Shown here: positions 5,987-6,625 of the stretch, one piece after another
Layout: the number at the start of each line of letters is the position of its first letter
Position numbering within the stretch: position 1 is the first letter of the stretch
Source of the DNA: Spirochaetaceae bacterium
Lineage (GTDB): Bacteria > Spirochaetota > Spirochaetia > SZUA-6 > Fen-1364
Direction: 5' to 3'
Length of the DNA stretch: 6,625 nt
NCBI GenBank assembly: GCA_003170115.1
Contig: PMZS01000166.1
Span: 1-6,625, forward strand
Notes under the pieces: generated by a model
What the model was told of the DNA's origin: nothing
What the model saw: the letters and a program-made list of their open reading frames with translations, nothing else
The model's database searches: none
Position numbers and translations under genes: made by a program

Positions 5987-6463
5987 GTGGAAAAATACGG
6001 GGTCGCTGTTGTCGGCTTGCGCTTCGGGGCCGAATTCATCCCGATCTGCGAGCGAACGCGCGAGAAATTGGACGCCGTGGGAGACACCTGGGGGGTCGCG
6101 GCGCGGTACACCGACTATGCGGAGCTCCTGCGGGATACCGGTGTGGAGATCGTGCACATCAATACGCCGACGCCCCTGCACGCCGACATGTGCGTTGCCG
6201 GCCTGGAAGCCGGCAAGCACGTGGCATCCACCATCCCAATGGCGCTGACGGTCGCGGATTGCAGGCGGATTGTGGGCGCCCAGAGGGAAAGCGGAAAGCA
6301 GTACATGATGAGAGAAGATGAAGGCGGCCCGGGGGGCGGCCAGACTCGTACTCTTGCGTGGAAAGGTTGCTCACGCCGAAACGCGGATTCACTCCTTTGT
6401 CCAGGTACTCTACTTTGGCAACAACCCGTCGGCCGCATGACAACTGCTTCTACCGCGGTATGA
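5987..6463 (+). pseudogene. Gfo/Idh/MocA family oxidoreductase, broken: recognisable N-terminal half only
   Basis: The GTG-started frame runs 158 residues, against about 350 for the family. It opens with a Rossmann motif (YGVAVVGLRFGAEFIPI, 4-20). It continues GDTWGVAARYTDYAELL (32-48), VEIVHINTPTPLHADM (53-68), AGKHVASTIPMALTVADCRRIV (75-96) and GKQYMM (103-108). 'TIPMA' replaces EKP, as in a known subgroup of putative dehydrogenases with CTVPMA-like motifs. Two faults are visible. About 14 residues normally holding beta-2 and the cofactor-selecting end are missing between FIPI and CERTREKLD. After residue 108 the sequence becomes Gly/Arg/Ser-rich and loses family character. A family-like stretch, MKAARGAARLVLLRG (6318-6362), then appears in another frame. 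The GTG has only a weak Shine-Dalgarno (CAGG at 5971-5974), and no other in-frame start exists after the TAA at 5966. An active enzyme is unlikely. Errors near a contig edge could give the same picture. Confidence 0.6.
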
Positions 6464-6625
6464 AAACTGGATATGGGTCGGGCCGAACTCGCGGTTGCGC
6501 ATCATCAGGCGCAGAAGAAACAAGCGCCGTACCCTTGCAAGAACGGTCTCATGAGAGGCTCCCAGGGATACGGCAACTTTGAAAGTAATGTCACATCGAC
6601 GGCGGGGTGATTGTCAATACTATGC
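6464..6625. other. Gene-free right edge, no supported feature
   Basis: I see no reading frame with family character, ribosome binding site or RNA gene in this stretch on either strand. From about 6300 onward the GC content is about 55% by hand count, against mid-60s in coding lines I counted. It may be further remains of the broken oxidoreductase, since a complete copy would extend through here, but no frame gives a convincing match. Confidence 0.5.

Noticed and set aside
6195..6216. Perfect 8-bp inverted repeat (TTGCCGGC / GCCGGCAA) with a 6-base loop, resembling a terminator stem
   Set aside because: It has no following T-run and lies inside the conserved coding segment AGLEAGKHV, where repeated Ala-Gly codons explain it.
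6451..6460. 10-bp palindrome TACCGCGGTA
   Set aside because: Several such palindromes are expected by chance in a window of this size, and nothing around it suggests a binding site.
6590..6617. TTGACA-like -35 box on the minus strand near the right edge
   Set aside because: The hexamer is perfect, but the best -10 at 17-18 bases matches only about 3 of 6 positions and no gene start follows.

Overview
The window is GC-rich bacterial DNA: tightly packed genes, overlapping start/stop codons and strong AGGAGG-type ribosome binding sites. It reads as a chromosomal piece of a free-living or environmental bacterium. The mix of a sugar operon, exported VIT/von Willebrand A (vWA) proteins and a small GRAM/PH-like orphan would fit a high-GC spirochaete or a similar phylum, but that is a weak guess from family flavour only. 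I see no rRNA, tRNA, CRISPR, insertion sequence or phage gene.

Left part, plus strand (1-2473): a sugar operon. It opens with the last 22 codons of a gene that looks like an FGGY carbohydrate kinase. A complete L-ribulose-5-phosphate 4-epimerase (AraD/UlaF/SgbE type) follows after 8 bases. A complete Gfo/Idh/MocA oxidoreductase overlaps the epimerase by 8 bases. A 164-residue protein of unknown function, with a possible GRAM/PH-like fold, comes next. The plausible logic is that the dehydrogenase acts on a sugar or polyol, the kinase phosphorylates a ketopentose, and the epimerase makes D-xylulose 5-phosphate for the pentose phosphate pathway. The substrate cannot be read from the sequence.

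Middle, minus strand (5875 down to 2442): a two-gene operon for exported proteins. The first gene encodes a 770-residue VIT + vWA protein with a complete metal-binding MIDAS site. Seventeen bases later comes a 367-residue secreted vWA protein of the DSTGSM/GGGDDPES type. The second gene runs tail to tail into the sugar operon, and the two coding regions overlap by 32 bp with no visible terminator.

Right part (5876-6625): a divergent control region of about 110 bp with a dyad, two sets of short direct repeats and one plausible promoter. It is followed by a GTG-started Gfo/Idh/MocA gene that appears broken. Its N-terminal Rossmann half is recognisable, but the beta-2 segment seems deleted, and after about residue 108 the family pattern stops. 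A short family-like stretch reappears in another frame, and the last ~160 bases carry no gene I can support. This may be a decayed gene or a poor contig end.

I found no strong candidate for a new defence or mobile system. The points most worth checking are the vWA pair lodged between two dehydrogenase loci, the orphan protein coupled to the sugar operon, and the broken gene at the right edge.
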